64,000 bases of DNA from Amyelois transitella (lineage: Eukaryota; Arthropoda; Insecta; Lepidoptera; Pyralidae): contig NC_083518.1 of NCBI RefSeq assembly GCF_032362555.1, positions 5,964,501-6,028,500 of the forward strand, given 5' to 3'. Both the position numbers and the translations under genes were made by a program. Positions 11,161 through 23,800 of the stretch are shown in pieces (position 1 is the stretch's first letter; every line of letters begins with the position of its first letter). Under the pieces are notes generated by a model. That model searched no databases and was not told the DNA's origin. It worked only from the letters and a program-made list of their open reading frames with translations.

Positions 11161-12950
11161 ATGTCACAAGAAAGGAAGGGAAGTAGGAAAAATTGGAAAG
11201 TAGAGATTTTAGACAAATTTCAGTCATTAAAAGTATCATGCCCGCGGTGGTATTTAAAATATACTATCTACAATTTTTCACATAAGCACACCCATCAAGG
11301 GTTCAATGAAAACTTTAATAGACTCATTCACATATTCAGTACGTAATAATTAGTAATAGGTACGAGCAAAATAATCGCCAAAAGTGCTTTCGTCTGATAC
11401 AACTCAATCAAAAACCGCGCAATTCTAATTCGCCTGAATCACGGGCCGTATTAGTCAATCCGCAAATTCCACAATAGATCCCGCTCTGGAAATAACTCTA
11501 CCTGTCTGCCCGAGGACGAACTGAGTGGATTTCCGTGTTCCGCCAATTCCGGGTGACACTGTCGCTATGAAATTGAACACTGGTACTATAGCCCACTGAA
11601 ATATTCATTGAGCACTTACATTTATGAGCAAGATTGCAGATATGATCGTAATAGAGTCGTTTTTACTCGGGTTAGATGACCGTGTGAGGAAGACAAGGTG
11701 TTTCAATCTAGACAACTTTCAGGTGAAAGTAATTAAGTATATTGAAATGATTTGCAAAATATGCAAATTTTCGTTAATGTATTTTTATGATTTTGCGGTG
11801 TTTTCAAAATGCAGCGTGGCAGATGGTAAGCCGTAATCTCTGCCTACCCGTCCGGCTCCAAGAAATACGAGTATATATTATTATACCCGTATATACGTTT
11901 TATTCCGATTATTAATTTAGAAAGGCCCTCTGACTTTGACATTGACTCTCGTTAAAATTTCATACATATATGTTTTTTATAGAAAAAACTCAAGACAAAA
12001 CGAATAAATATTTACGTTCTACATATACAATTTATCCTACGCGCGATTTCAATAACCAAGCAGCGTGAACGTCGGATATTAATTACATTCGACTTTTATC
12101 CAATAACGGATCATCATTATTGGGTTATCTAGGGAAAATATTATGTTTACTCAAATTATACTCATTTCCACTCTATCGATTTCTATGAAAGTGACATTAT
12201 GTACACTGAATTTTCTATCTAAATAAGTAGAGAATTTTTCTTTGTGAAAATATCGGTAAACAGACTGTTTTTAATGTAAGGTATTATTATGCCTAATACA
12301 CGAAACAGATAAGTATTAGAAACATATTCTTATGTGTTTAGAATTGAAGGAGATTCAAAATAACTACATTTTATTTAATTAAAGCATTAAAATTGTTATG
12401 CTTAATGGACCCCAGATCCGGAAACATTGTGGCAGAGGGTGTAAGTGCGAAAGATGAAAGAGAATTTTGATTTTGTTTAATTATTTTTAAAAATACACTA
12501 ATCACAGAAACAAAAATAGAAAATATGTTAATAACGTTTAATTAAGCTCCTGGCATTAAATCCCTCATAATTATTTGAAAATTTATACAAGATTTTTGTC
12601 GAGAAAGAACACATCCCTACATAGAACATGAGAAAATCAGTGAATACATCTTAATACATCCAATAGATTGCTTCTTCATTCAGTATCTATTTGCTGATAA
12701 ATTACACGCCCGGGCACGTTATTATTTGGGAAATATGATGCGAGCTCGGATTTGTTTTCGTGTGTTCCAAACACACGAGTTATTTGCTGGTCCCAAATAA
12801 ACACAAAAGTTTTATTGAAGTCGTACTGAATAAACCTTGTTTTTCGACAAGTGTAGTTTATACTATAGAGAGGGAAAATTTGCAGATCATAGATATGTAT
12901 GATCGTAATTTAGCTTTGGTTAGACGATCGCGAGGGAACGATGTCGTGGC
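11161..12950. other. No recognised gene
   Basis: AT-rich stretch without a supported exon. A short piece at 11846-11860 (CTCTGCCTACCCGTC) resembles the LINE 3' end. Nothing else was recognised. Confidence 0.4.
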
Positions 12951-12952
12951 GT

Positions 12953-13205
12953 CGTGGCCTCTGTGGCGCAGCGGTAAGTACGCTTGTCTGTGACACGGGA
13001 GGTCCCGGGTTCGAATCCCGGTCAGGGCGTGATGAGAAAAGAACTTTTTCTGATTGGCCTGGGTCTTGGATGTTTATCTATATAAGTATTTATTATTATA
13101 AGATATAGTATCGTTGAGTATCTCGTAACACAAGTCTCGCACTTACTTCGAGGCTAACTCAATCGGTGTTATTTGTCCCGTATATATTTATTTATTTATG
13201 TATTT
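12953..13205 (+). mobile_element. tRNA-derived SINE with intact A and B boxes
   Basis: The head is tRNA-like, with an A box TGGCGCAGCGG (12964-12974) and a B box GGTTCGAATCC (13008-13018), the internal promoter of RNA polymerase III. A unique body follows (GGCCTGGGTCTTGGATG), and the end is TTTGTCCCGTATATATTTAT. The copy at 16911-17115 shares the body and tail. It is not a working tRNA gene because the acceptor stem does not close. Confidence 0.85.
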
Positions 13206-14290
13206 AGAATTATCTAGATTTTTTTTTTATTTGCTTTTGAATAATTACTTAGAAATATTATTTTGCAAAATATTGTGTGTAACATAAAATTCTGAGGTTT
13301 CAAGTTTATATACGGCCTTTAATAAAAATCCAGGAGGTTCCCATTTTTTGGTCACAGGTCATAGAAAGTTAGATAATAAATAAAAAAAAAAAACCCCGAA
13401 TAACCTTCGTTACTCTAAACCTAATCCAGCTTGGATTATGGTTGTTGCATAAAGTTAACGATTTCCGAGAATGAGATAAAGTGGCGATCTTGCATGAAAA
13501 GGCTAATGCATTTGGATGACAAGTAAAAAGATGTAGTCTATAAAAGCTGTGTATATAATATTTGTACTTCGAATAAAAAAAAAATATTTAATTCTCTTTA
13601 TTTCGTCCATAGGATCCAGATTTATTATTATTCGTAATTCTATGGTCTTTACAATAAAACTAAAACAAAGAAATGAATTTCCCAGCATCCGTATTTTGCA
13701 CCAACTCCATTGTAGAGGTCAATCTTGTTGAACTTCATAATATAAGTTCCAGCTGAATACTTGAGCAAACTTTACGCAAACTGCAAAGAAAGGGTTGAAA
13801 TGGCTCCAAACTTGAGCTAGTCGGACTTTTTACGTTCTGTTTGATGTTGTCTGTCCGATTTTATTCGGCGTGAATGTTCAGCAAAGTTTTGATTTAAATT
13901 CCGGAGTTGGATGTTCTTTTCTTATTAAACATTATTTAAAGATCCTAGGTTTTGGAATTGCACTCTCAGTTTTTAGCTTCAAAGTTTGTGATCTGCCTGT
14001 ATTGCGATTTATTATGAACTTATTGTAACTGTTTTTCTGCGATTCTTTTTCTACAACATCAGTTAGGTTCCTTTTAATGCCCATCTACACATATCATCTC
14101 TTTATCTTAACTGGATAGACACAACCAAAAGGCTTGAAAATGCCAGACTAGCAAGCCATGATCAGGTAGATGGCTTAGTGTTTCTACTCTGCCTAAGTAA
14201 AAGAAACTCTTACATAGCCTTAAATAGATAAAGTGGAATCAACAGTGGACTTAAGTAATTTATTACAGAAATTTTATTGCACTTTTAACG
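13206..14290. other. No recognised gene
   Basis: AT-rich DNA with no exon I can support. ORFs on both strands at 13503-13731 overlap each other and show only low-complexity residues. Confidence 0.4.
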
Positions 14291-14301
14291 TTCACTTTAA
14301 A

Positions 14302-14524
14302 CATACATACATACATAAACTCACGCCTCTTTCCCGGAGGGGTAGGCAGAGACTACCTCTTTCCACTTGCCACGATCCCTGCATACTTCCTTTGCTTCAT
14401 TCCTTCCTTTGTTTCGGGCACTTTTGACCTGACCCTTCACCAGGACGTCCTTAATTTGATCAAGATATGTTCGTCTAGGTCTTCCCACCCCGACCTTTCC
14501 CTCCACACTCTCCCGACCTTTCCC
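14302..14524 (-). mobile_element. 5'-truncated LINE copy with 11-bp target-site duplication
   Basis: The copy matches the 3' end of the full-length LINE at 28345-31763, including the codons for the GRPRRTYLDQIKDVLVKGQV region and the terminal TATG repeats (seen here as ACATACATAC). TTCACTTTAAA occurs on both sides, at 14291-14301 and 14525-14535, as a direct target-site duplication. It is a dead-on-arrival insertion. Confidence 0.85.
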
Positions 14525-14705
14525 TTCACTTTAAATTTACTTTAAAAGGTAATCATTATATACCTATGCGAGAATGCAGCCCAAAAATGTGTGTTCCCAA
14601 CGAGAGTGCTCCTGTCTGAAAACTCACATAAATATCAGCAGTTATAAGAATCATATTAAACCACAAATGGAGACGAAAAACACATTATTCTTATTTCTTT
14701 TACAG

Positions 14706-17352
14706 GTATTCATCAAATCAGAGCTAAAGGTCGGCGTCATTTACGTGAAAGAAAATCAATACACAGAAGAAGAGATTCTAGATAACAATGAAAATTCACC
14801 TATGTTCGAAGAATTCTTACAAGTTTTGGGAGAAAAAGTACGACTAAAAGGTATAAAGCAATTTTTATATAAGAACATTTACTTCCCGTTCCCTTAATTA
14901 TATAAAACGTGAACGTCTTAATTTTGATCCTTATTTCTATTTACTGAAGAGTCACTAATGATAGTCACGTCATCAGTAAGTATATGTTTGTAGACGTTAG
15001 CATCCTTGTTTTAGAACCAGGCATTCTCTAAGGATTACTGAGTTCAAAGCTTTGTTCATCAACATTTATGGATCACAAAACGGTATTACCTGGATTTCAC
15101 TAATTAATTGAAGATATGGGAATCAATTTATTGCAAATTGAAGTAAATTTGATATCTTGATATCTAAATCTATGTACCAAGTAATATATATCTGAATTAT
15201 TAACTATTTGGAAACCTTAAATCATACAAGTTGAGTATTCTTTGTCATCAAGACAAAGAATACTCAAATATTATCCACCCGTCGAGTCACTTACAGCTTT
15301 TGTAACTAAATAGGTAATTTTAATTATAACACAAACAAATCACATTTTTAACTTTAACGGGTTAATGGCTAGATGACTTATTGATATAATTGAGATGAAA
15401 TGGAAATATAGCTTGCTCAGCCTGAAAGAAAAGTCGAAAGTAGTTGACAAAAAAATCGATCATTGAATTACCCAATTTTTTTAGGCTTCGACAAATACAA
15501 GGGCGGTCTCGACACAGTCCACGACCTGACCGGCCTGTACTCCGTGTACACCAACTGGCGAGGCATCGAGATCATGTTCCACGTGTCCACACTTCTGCCT
15601 TACGAGCGACACGACCCGCAGAAGCTGCAGAGGAAGAGGCATATAGGCAACGATATAGTCTGTGTGGTATTTCTGGAAGCTGACAATACCGCGTTCTCCC
15701 CCGCTTGCATTAAGAGCCATTTTCTACATACGTTTATATTAGGTGCGTATATCTGTTACTATCACGTTATATGAGACATTCTTGATTTAGCCCCAAATAA
15801 ATGCTATTTAGATACCCAAGATAGTTTTCGAAACCGAAATACTTCTGCTTTACGCGCGACATGACCCACAGAAACTGCAGAGGAAGAGGCACATATTCAA
15901 TGAGATTATAGTCTATAGTACTTTTCGATATTTACATACAATATATTGAACATACGTATGAAGATCTTAAGATAAAAATATTTGTTAGTAGCCGGCGCCT
16001 GCGAGAATATACTATGTATAACAGTGTCGACGAGGTGAAACATTGACTACAAGACAAACAAGACACAAATACCTCACTACTGTTATTGTATGGAGAACAT
16101 ATAAGAAGGAAGATCGCCGCAATTTATTTAAATTATACTGTTTCATGCTATTTCATAATTTACAACCATGCAAATATTTAGATATCTTCTTTAAGGACAT
16201 TTAACAATAAGTGTATAAAAACGTGAACACTTTCTTTACTCTCGTGTAACTTACAAACCGCTTAAATGTAACAAGCCGCAATTTTCATTCCATAAATAGA
16301 CATTGGCCGGAGTTCGAAGTTCAACATATCCAAATCAATATTATCGTTGTGTCGCAAAAAAAATCCATACATCCACCAAACCATAAGAACTCAGGTAGAC
16401 GACTCAACTTATAAATAGGTTACTTAGTGATACGGATATGATAGATCGAACTTTTTTTTAAGCCAAGAGAATCTGAGCTTTTATCAATGAAAAAACTAAA
16501 TAATGTTTAAGTATTTTATGAAATTTATACATTATACTTAGTTAAAAGTAGTCTTTATCTTCTATGTGATTTATGTGGTATATAATTTTGACAAAATGTC
16601 TTAATTCTTTTCAGTGCGGGTTTCAGCAAAGATTAAAAGAAGGCCTACGAGATATGAAGTGTCAGTGGTGACGAGAGATGAAGTGGGCGCCTACAAACCT
16701 TATTTGTGGGAGCAGAGCCTTTTTGATAAAGGTCCTATGTTCAGGTAACGAACACAAAAAAACACTCAAGAAATTTTTATAATTTTTTTCTTTCCATTTT
16801 TGTCTTTATATACACGGAATATTTTAAAAGGCGTGGACATAACCGGGGTTTACGGACAAAAGGAAAAATACAATATTTCAAGATCAAAATATCAATTGCA
16901 TCAGTAACCTCGCCTCTGTGGTGCAGCCGTAGTGCACTTGTCTATGATAAACGAACTTTCTCTCATTGGCCTGGGTCTTGGATGTTTATCTATATAAGTA
17001 TTTATTAATAAAATATAGTATCGTTGGGTTAGTATCTCGTAACACAAGTTTCGAACTTTATCTAACTCTTACTAACTCATTTTTTGTAATTTGTCCCGTA
17101 TATATTTATTTATTAACCCTAGCAAAATTTGATGATAGTCTTTAAAGGCTAAAAAGGCTTTACAAAAACTGATATTTAAACCTTCCAGAGAATGGCTCCT
17201 GACGAAGATAGTAAATGGAGAGAGAGCGTCATACTCCGCTCCAAAATTCGCCAGGATGCAGGAGAGGACCAGGAGCCAGATGTTGGAGGATATTGTCGCC
17301 AACCTGCAGAACCATGCGGAGACTGGACAGATCCCAAAACCTTATCGAAGAG
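14706..17352 (+). CDS. Rap-GAP catalytic-domain exons (four)
   Basis: Exons 14706-14850, 15485-15742, 16615-16744 and 17189-17352 encode the GTPase-activating domain for Rap-type small G proteins. Family landmarks visible are FKFGVIY-like ELKVGVIYVKENQ, KGGLDTVHDLTGLYSVYTNW, IMFHVSTLLPY, LQRKRHIGNDIV and a C-terminal helix KFARMQERTRSQMLE. The N-terminal dimerisation half expected upstream was not found in the window. Confidence 0.85.
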
Positions 17353-20300
17353 GTTTGTTCAGTAATGTTTAGTTGGTAAAGGTTGGATAAAGGATATTAC
17401 CCGTCTTTCCCACCCTATTAGTCCTATTGAGTTGTGCCATAGCGAGACAAATAATTAATTTGTGTCCAATTAGTTACTTGTCCCTTTTCAGTGTTGGAAA
17501 TCTTGTAGGTACTCACAAAATTTCCTTGTGAAATGCAAAATTGGGATTGAATAAGAAGAGGTCTTTAAAACGCATGTGTCATTAAATTTCACAGGGTGGG
17601 ATAGGCATTATCAACCCCTTATCCTATTATCTGACTTTAATTTATTGGTATATTTTATGCTTTAAAACAAGGCTGTGTTATGTCCAATGCTGATAAGATG
17701 AAGGTGTGGTGCATTATACCTACTAATTTTACCTATTATACTTGTAATTGTCGATATCTCCCAGGATCCTGGCGCCCCATCGGCCACATGCGTCCCTCAT
17801 CACCTCTCCTGGACTCCGTGAGAGACCAATTTGAAGACTACGACCAGCTGGCCAAAGACTTTACAAGAGTCTTTCTGAATAACGAACTGAATTGTGCACA
17901 GAACGCGCAGTTGTTTGACGTAGTATTTCTGGTGGGACAGTCGAAACAAAAGACCAAGTTTATAGGAGTCAGAGCAATACTTGGTGTCAGAAGTAGGTAG
18001 GTTATCACATGGTATTATTGGTTTGGTTGGTTACTCTTCATATGACAGTTATTTGAATAATATATTCACACTTCATTCAAATATCTACTACGAGTATGTC
18101 CTATGTCTTTCCATTTGCCGCGATCCTTACATACTTGCATAATTTTATCCACAACCCATCTTTTGAGCTCATTCATGGCACTGTAGTTATTCTGTATCCC
18201 AAATCACAGAAAATCTAAAGTCGAAATCGATGCAACAGATTAAATTGTAACATTACTTACCAAATAAATAATGTTTTAATGTATAAATTATTTATTTATT
18301 CAACAACAGACAGTTTGTCAGTTCCTAACACATTTTACAGGGTATTCCAAGAAATGCTGTACGGCATACAAACCGGCTTTGGTTCACCTCAAGTCCCTGT
18401 CGCTGAGCTGCTGGCGCGGCCGGCACCCACGCTGCTGTCACCAACTCCTGCAAGGCAGAAGAGTAGCAACTTTCTGCAAGTGCCAGATATCGAATCACCA
18501 AGGTAACTGCTCAGTAGTTCAGTAGTCTCGACCTTTACCTCTTGCATGACCCCATTTTGTGGGAGTTTCACTAAAAACATATACATAAAACAAGAAAAGG
18601 ATTATGTCGTCTTTCTATACAATTACTAGATCGATCAAATATACTCGTAATTTGGAATACCTATAGATTAGAGATTCAGAAGTAACACGTAATTCTTCCG
18701 AAAATGCTCAAGAGGATGCGAGGCTCCAAAAACTATTCGTCCTATAAAAAGTTTTTACCAGTTTTGACAAGTTATTTTCAGGATTCACTTGACAGTTTCT
18801 TAAACATTTAGCAGGGAAATTATTGAGTGTCCAAATAAACAAATGAAACTTTAAAAAACTTTTGTTTCTAGGCCCAAAAGTGTACCCAGTTCGCCGATGG
18901 TAAAACGCGCGTTTTCCCGCCTGGGCACGATCACTGCAGGCTGGGGGCGCTCCATCCGCAAGCAGCATTCACAACTCAACGCCGACGACAAGAAAAAGTG
19001 GGCTAGCTCGCAGGACTGCTCAAGTATGGCACAAATCTATTTACGCTTCTATCATTTACTACCATTATATTCATTAACAAGCCTCAGATTCCGCAAAGGC
19101 CACATTTAACTTACTTATAGTTTGTAAAGGAATAAGACAGAGACAAGATGTCCATTCATGGTGATGATACAGACAGCCGATGAACCTATAAGTTATTAAG
19201 AAAATAGTCATTAACATCTGAATAAACAATTATGTATTATACATACATATGGTCACGTTTATATCCCTTGCGGGGTAGATAGAGCCAACAGTCTTGAAAA
19301 GACTGAATGGCCACGTTCAGCTATTTGGCTGAATGATAGAATTGAGATTCAAATAGTGACAGATTGCTAGCCCATCGCCTAGAAAAGAATCCCAAGTTTG
19401 TAAGCCTATCCCTTAGTCGCCTTTTACGACATCCAATGGAAAGAGATGGAGTGGTCCTATTATTTTTTGTATTGGTGCCGGGAACCATACGGCACTATGT
19501 ATTATACAATGTTCAGAATCCAAAGTGTCGATGGGGTTATACTTAAATAATATCTATATCCCATAAAATTCGTTATTCTAATGTTGATGTAGGTAACCTC
19601 ATCGTGTCTGTTAGCGTTGTCTTAAATTTAAATTATATATTTTGTTTACAGATAAAGAAGGCAAAGACAAAGAAAAAGATAAAAACGCAGCGTTAGCAGT
19701 ACCAAGACTATCCGTATGTGCTGATGCACAAAAGGTTGATCGTGCTAAACTTGCGCAGACTGAGGTTAATATATTTAATGTTATTTGTCATATCAAAACA
19801 CGTACTCTTCAATAATGTTTTTTTTTTTTAATTTGGATTAAGTTTCTTTATGAGGAACAAGAAAGTAATAATAACTAAACATGACACATTACTTCCAATG
19901 TTGACTGACGTAGGCGTCAGCTTTTACGTTGTTTTTAAGACGTTATGCCTTTTTGGTAGGTACTTTTTACGTAAAAATTTATACTTTAAGTGACTTTTAC
20001 CACGTTTCAGTTTTCAATAATCGAATTTGATCCGGAGACGTTCCGGATCCTGCTGGACTACTTGCACACGGGCAGCTGCCCGCTCACCTGCGCCTCGATC
20101 CCGGGGCTCATTTGTGCTGCAGAACATTACGACCTGCCAGAACTGCTGCAGGCCTGTTTCCATCATGCAAAGCAGTTCCTTAGGATAGAAGTTGTAAGTT
20201 GTAATTAATCAATAACTAATTTATGTCTATTTTCTCTTTTCATTGATATGGAGTATTTTATTTGTTTGACAATCTGTTTACTGTAAAAATTTCATGAAGT

Positions 20301-20891
20301 AACATAAAATAATATTGTGTTAATCTGATAATATTTCACCTAATCGTTTATTTATCGTATATAATTCCATTACAGGTATGCACAATGCTCATATCATTAG
20401 AAAACTATTACTGGCGGTACACGTCTGCCTCGGAATTGGTGAACATGATCTTAGCTTTCATCGAGCAACGCGCCTACGCCCTCTTTCAGACCGCGGAGTT
20501 CCTCAATTTGTCCGAGTCCATGGTCCAAATGATCATGTGCAGAAACCTCGAAGTACCAGAGGTGAGAAAGTTCGAAGCTATGCTCGGTTGGGCTAGAAAC
20601 AAGATCAAGTCCAAATCTGCAAATAAGACTGATGCGAAAAATGAATTTAAATGCATTATGGAGAGATTAGCTAGAGACCTCAAACTGCAAAGGATCTCAC
20701 CGCAGGAATTGATCAAAGTTGTGCTTCCTTCCAAAGCGATCAAGAATGAACGCATTTTAGAAACATTGATGCTCCAGGCCAACACGGGCATGTATAGGAT
20801 CCAGGATAGCTATTTCCAGGCCTGCAAGCAACGGCTGCAGAAACAAGACTCCAGATTCTCAGAGTTCGAAAGCTTTGACTACGGAATATAA
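14706..20891 (+). CDS. Rap-GAP / BTB fusion-type protein, 3' part (684 aa visible)
   Basis: Ten exons join in consistent phase: 14706-14850, 15485-15742, 16615-16744, 17189-17352, 17765-17996, 18341-18502, 18872-19023, 19652-19764, 20011-20193, 20376-20891 (stop). Numbering from the first visible codon, residues 1-200 form the C-terminal half of a Rap-GAP domain. They include RKRHIGNDIV with the catalytic asparagine (residue 104, codon 15649-15651) that supplies the 'Asn thumb' in Rap1GAP-type enzymes. Residues about 285-325 start a BTB fold (FDVVFLVG, GVRAILGVRSRVFQEMLYG). A Ser/Lys/Pro-rich insertion of about 125 residues follows, then the second BTB half (FDPETFRILLDYLHTGSC) and a helical BACK-like C-terminus. 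The BTB part resembles insect serine-enriched protein (gprs). The donor at 19764 (GTTAAT) is weak. The 5' end lies outside the window or was missed. Confidence 0.85.
15231..15267. repeat. Perfect 16-bp inverted repeat, 5-nt loop
   Basis: TTGAGTATTCTTTGTC (15231-15246) and its exact reverse complement (15252-15267) flank ATCAA, inside the first visible Rap-GAP intron. Confidence 0.95.
15840..15928 (+). pseudogene. Decayed copy of the Rap-GAP catalytic-site exon
   Basis: Bases 15841-15900 match 15591-15650 of the upstream exon at 52 of 60 positions, offset by 250 bp, and resemblance continues past an indel to about 15928. The translation keeps RHDPQKLQRKRHI, then departs (FNEI for GNDI) and shifts frame. 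No convincing acceptor precedes it. It looks like a partial tandem duplication or remnant of an alternative exon. Confidence 0.8.
16911..17115 (+). mobile_element. tRNA-derived SINE lacking the B box
   Basis: This copy shares head (GCCTCTGTGG), body (TTGGCCTGGGTCTTGGATG) and tail (TTTGTCCCGTATATATTTAT) with 12953-13205. It lacks about 43 bp covering the B box region, so it is probably transcriptionally dead. It sits in the intron between Rap-GAP exons 16615-16744 and 17189-17352. Confidence 0.8.
17765..20891 (+). CDS. BTB and C-terminal BACK-like exons (six)
   Basis: Exons from 17765-17996 to 20376-20891 encode a linker (SWRPIGHMRPSSPLL), a BTB fold interrupted by a Ser-rich insert, and a helical C-terminus (SASELVNMILAFIEQRAY, NLSESMVQMIMCRNLEVPE) ending at FESFDYGI. 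BTB domains mediate oligomerisation, often with cullin-3; that role here is inference. The linker exon joins the last Rap-GAP exon in phase 1 over a 412-bp intron. Confidence 0.85.
19244..19495 (-). mobile_element. Short LINE-related retroelement, complete, 13-bp TSD
   Basis: Full-length minus-strand copy, from TGCCGTATGGTTCCCGGCAC to GACCATATGTATG when read on its sense strand. TATGTATTATACA flanks it at 19231-19243 and 19496-19508 as a perfect 13-bp target-site duplication. It lies in the intron between BTB-gene exons 18872-19023 and 19652-19764. Confidence 0.9.
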
Positions 20892-23800
20892 ACTTGGAGC
20901 TGTGAGGAATATCAGTGTATTAGATAGATTATGAACTATTTGGACTGGGTCCTTCTAATATTGTGGTATGTTGACGCCTTCTAAAAGTATTATTGTTATA
21001 GATGTATGTACTTGAGTAGTGGTACGAGAAATATTTGTACAATTCTCGGATACCTATCCTTGTTGTTATTCATTGATACCTATATTTTTTACATCTAGCT
21101 AGATGTGTTCAGTATAATCATCTCTATTTTTGGTACCAAAAAAATAAAAAATACGCGATTAGTTTTGAAAATAAAATCAATGGATTTTATCTAAAAAATT
21201 GGTGTAATAGCTACTGGTACAAACAATACATAACTGTGATTCGTCAGTGAGAAACTATACCCGATGTTTTGGAAACAGGATGTTTAAAAAAACTTATAGC
21301 GTATTTCGACATATCTTAATAATATCAAAGATTCAATCAAAAGCAGCCTAACCAGTAGACGAATAAAAATAATTGAAACTGACTAATAACTATTGCTTTA
21401 GGGAGGAATATAATAACGACTGAAACTAGAATCCATGTATTGGACAGTTAAATTAAATCTATGCAAGTTTAGTAAAAACATGCCACTTTACAATATTAAC
21501 TCTTATAATTAATCAGTTGACGATGAAAATACCTTAAAAATAATGTTAAATTGTAGAATTAAATGTAAACAATTTATAGAATCTGATTCTTGAGATATCT
21601 TCATAATGTTGTCATAGTTACTAAAGTTAAGAATGTATATTATGATATATATATGTGTGTGTATAGTAGGTACACGTCTTTTCTACACAATTCTCGAATC
21701 GTATTTTCCTAAGCTATGGCCACTCTGTCACTCGCACAAAAACTTGTAGACTCTAATGGCGGCTAAGTATGTTGTTTCGCTCAGAAACTCTGCCGTTCTT
21801 TCATCAATATTTCATCATCGATAGGAGTAAGTCAAAGTGTTCGTTTTTATTAAAACATTTAATTTTTTTTTTAAATAAAAACCATCTTAAATTACTTTTT
21901 ACTTTTTATTATTTTCATGGATTTGTTGAATGCCATCATTTTATGATTATAAGGAATTTTTCACAAGTTGTATAATATTTTAATACTTATCTAATAGGCC
22001 ATAACCTCTCATCAGTCGGCGGCTATCTGAAAATTCCAACGATATTTTAATCCTATTCAAACTAATATTATAAATGCGAAACCCAGTTTATTTTACTTTA
22101 ATAATTAAAAGTCTGGAGAAGGACATAGGCTACCTACCTAAATACTATAGTTCCCTTGTTGATTTGCAAAAACCTGTATTCTTTTGTAGGTAGCGGTAAA
22201 TTCGTCGCCTTTTGCAGATGGCGTTATATACACGCAGGCCCAGGCGTAGCTGCAAAGCACCTGCTTAAATTTTAAAATGACTGCACCTTTCTAATAGTTA
22301 AATATGTATTTATTTATTAAAGCTTAAATCCTATGTTAACATTATACTTTCCTACTAATGCCAATACCCTCAGAAACACCCAAAATGATCATTTTTTTCT
22401 GCAATCTTTAAAAATTACTAAGTGCGCGATTATTAAAAAAAAAAAAATATTTTCTATAAATTCAACAAACGCTTCATTTATCGCCTTAAAATTTTTTCGC
22501 GATTTCCTTTATACAAAATCAGATCTTTTGATGTTTGTTTGTGCCCTAGATTGCATTTTATTTAAATACGTATTGGTTTTTTATAATGTTAGTAATGGTT
22601 CAATTAACGTCAGAATATCTTCCGTTCATTGTATTTGTCCGTCGAAATGTGAAATATAAAAATTAAAGGTTTTATGAAATGTTTATGCGAATCACGAGTT
22701 GTTATGCAAATATTTTAACGAAAATACGTTATATTTTGTTTTAAAATATTTTTTAGCATGATAATCTCTTCAGTTAGTTGCCAATTTTCTTCTCACTTCT
22801 AGTAGAAGTTTGAGGCAAATCTAATTGTGTATTCATAAAAATGCCCCATGATGCAACAGGTTAAGTAAGTTTAATGGAAATATGTGCAGTCCGTGGTAGA
22901 TAAAATATATCTTATAATGAAGTGCAGATATGTAATGATAATATAGACATTTATATTCGACTTGATCTCTTAGATTTAAGAAATGTATTTATGTTAAATA
23001 TTGTTATAACTCTTCTGAACCAAATGTTGTAAATGTTTCTACCCTGTACTCTTATCAAATAAAACAAAATATGTAAGATCCATTTCACGTGTTTTGAAAT
23101 ATTAAATTCAAAGAAAAAAATAATTGAAATCTTTTTTTTATAATTATTCTTTCTTATGTAATTTAATTTAACATAACATATAATTTACGATATCACGTGA
23201 CATATCTGTCTAACATATTTTATATTATTTCAATTATTCTTTGTAGTGATTATTCAATATTATAACAAATTTAATTTCATTAAAAATTGGTTTGGCAATA
23301 ACGTCAAAACCTGTGAAATGGGTTAATGGATCATTTGATAATAGGTGTTAATATATAAATATTTAGCCTAAAATTTTAACTCTAAAGTTCTGAGAAATTA
23401 ACATTTTAAAAGTTGAATTGTCAGTAACGTTTTTATACTTATGATGAAAAATATACAAATATATCTATCTTCTATAAATTCTTTGTATATTTTTATTTAT
23501 TGTGATTTTGCTCAAAGCTTAACGCAATTGTAATACTTATTACACTAATAAATAATTTATGCATTTGGTGGATTTTAAAGCTGTATTATAAATACCTGAT
23601 ATCAAGAGTTTATGTGCATGGATGTATAATAATACTCATCTACATATATATATTTGTAGATTTAATTTGTAGAAACACCAAGTAATTGACGTGTCAAGCT
23701 CTTTAATGGTTAAATAAGTTTTCTATTCCGAAATTTTAACCTTCCTGTGATCGTGGATGTTGCTAAAGTACGTTAATAATATAATATGTGAGATCTTTCA

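Noticed and set aside
12956..13027. Possible tRNA gene
   Set aside because: A and B boxes are present, but the acceptor stem does not close and the same body and tail recur at 16911-17115, so it is a SINE head.
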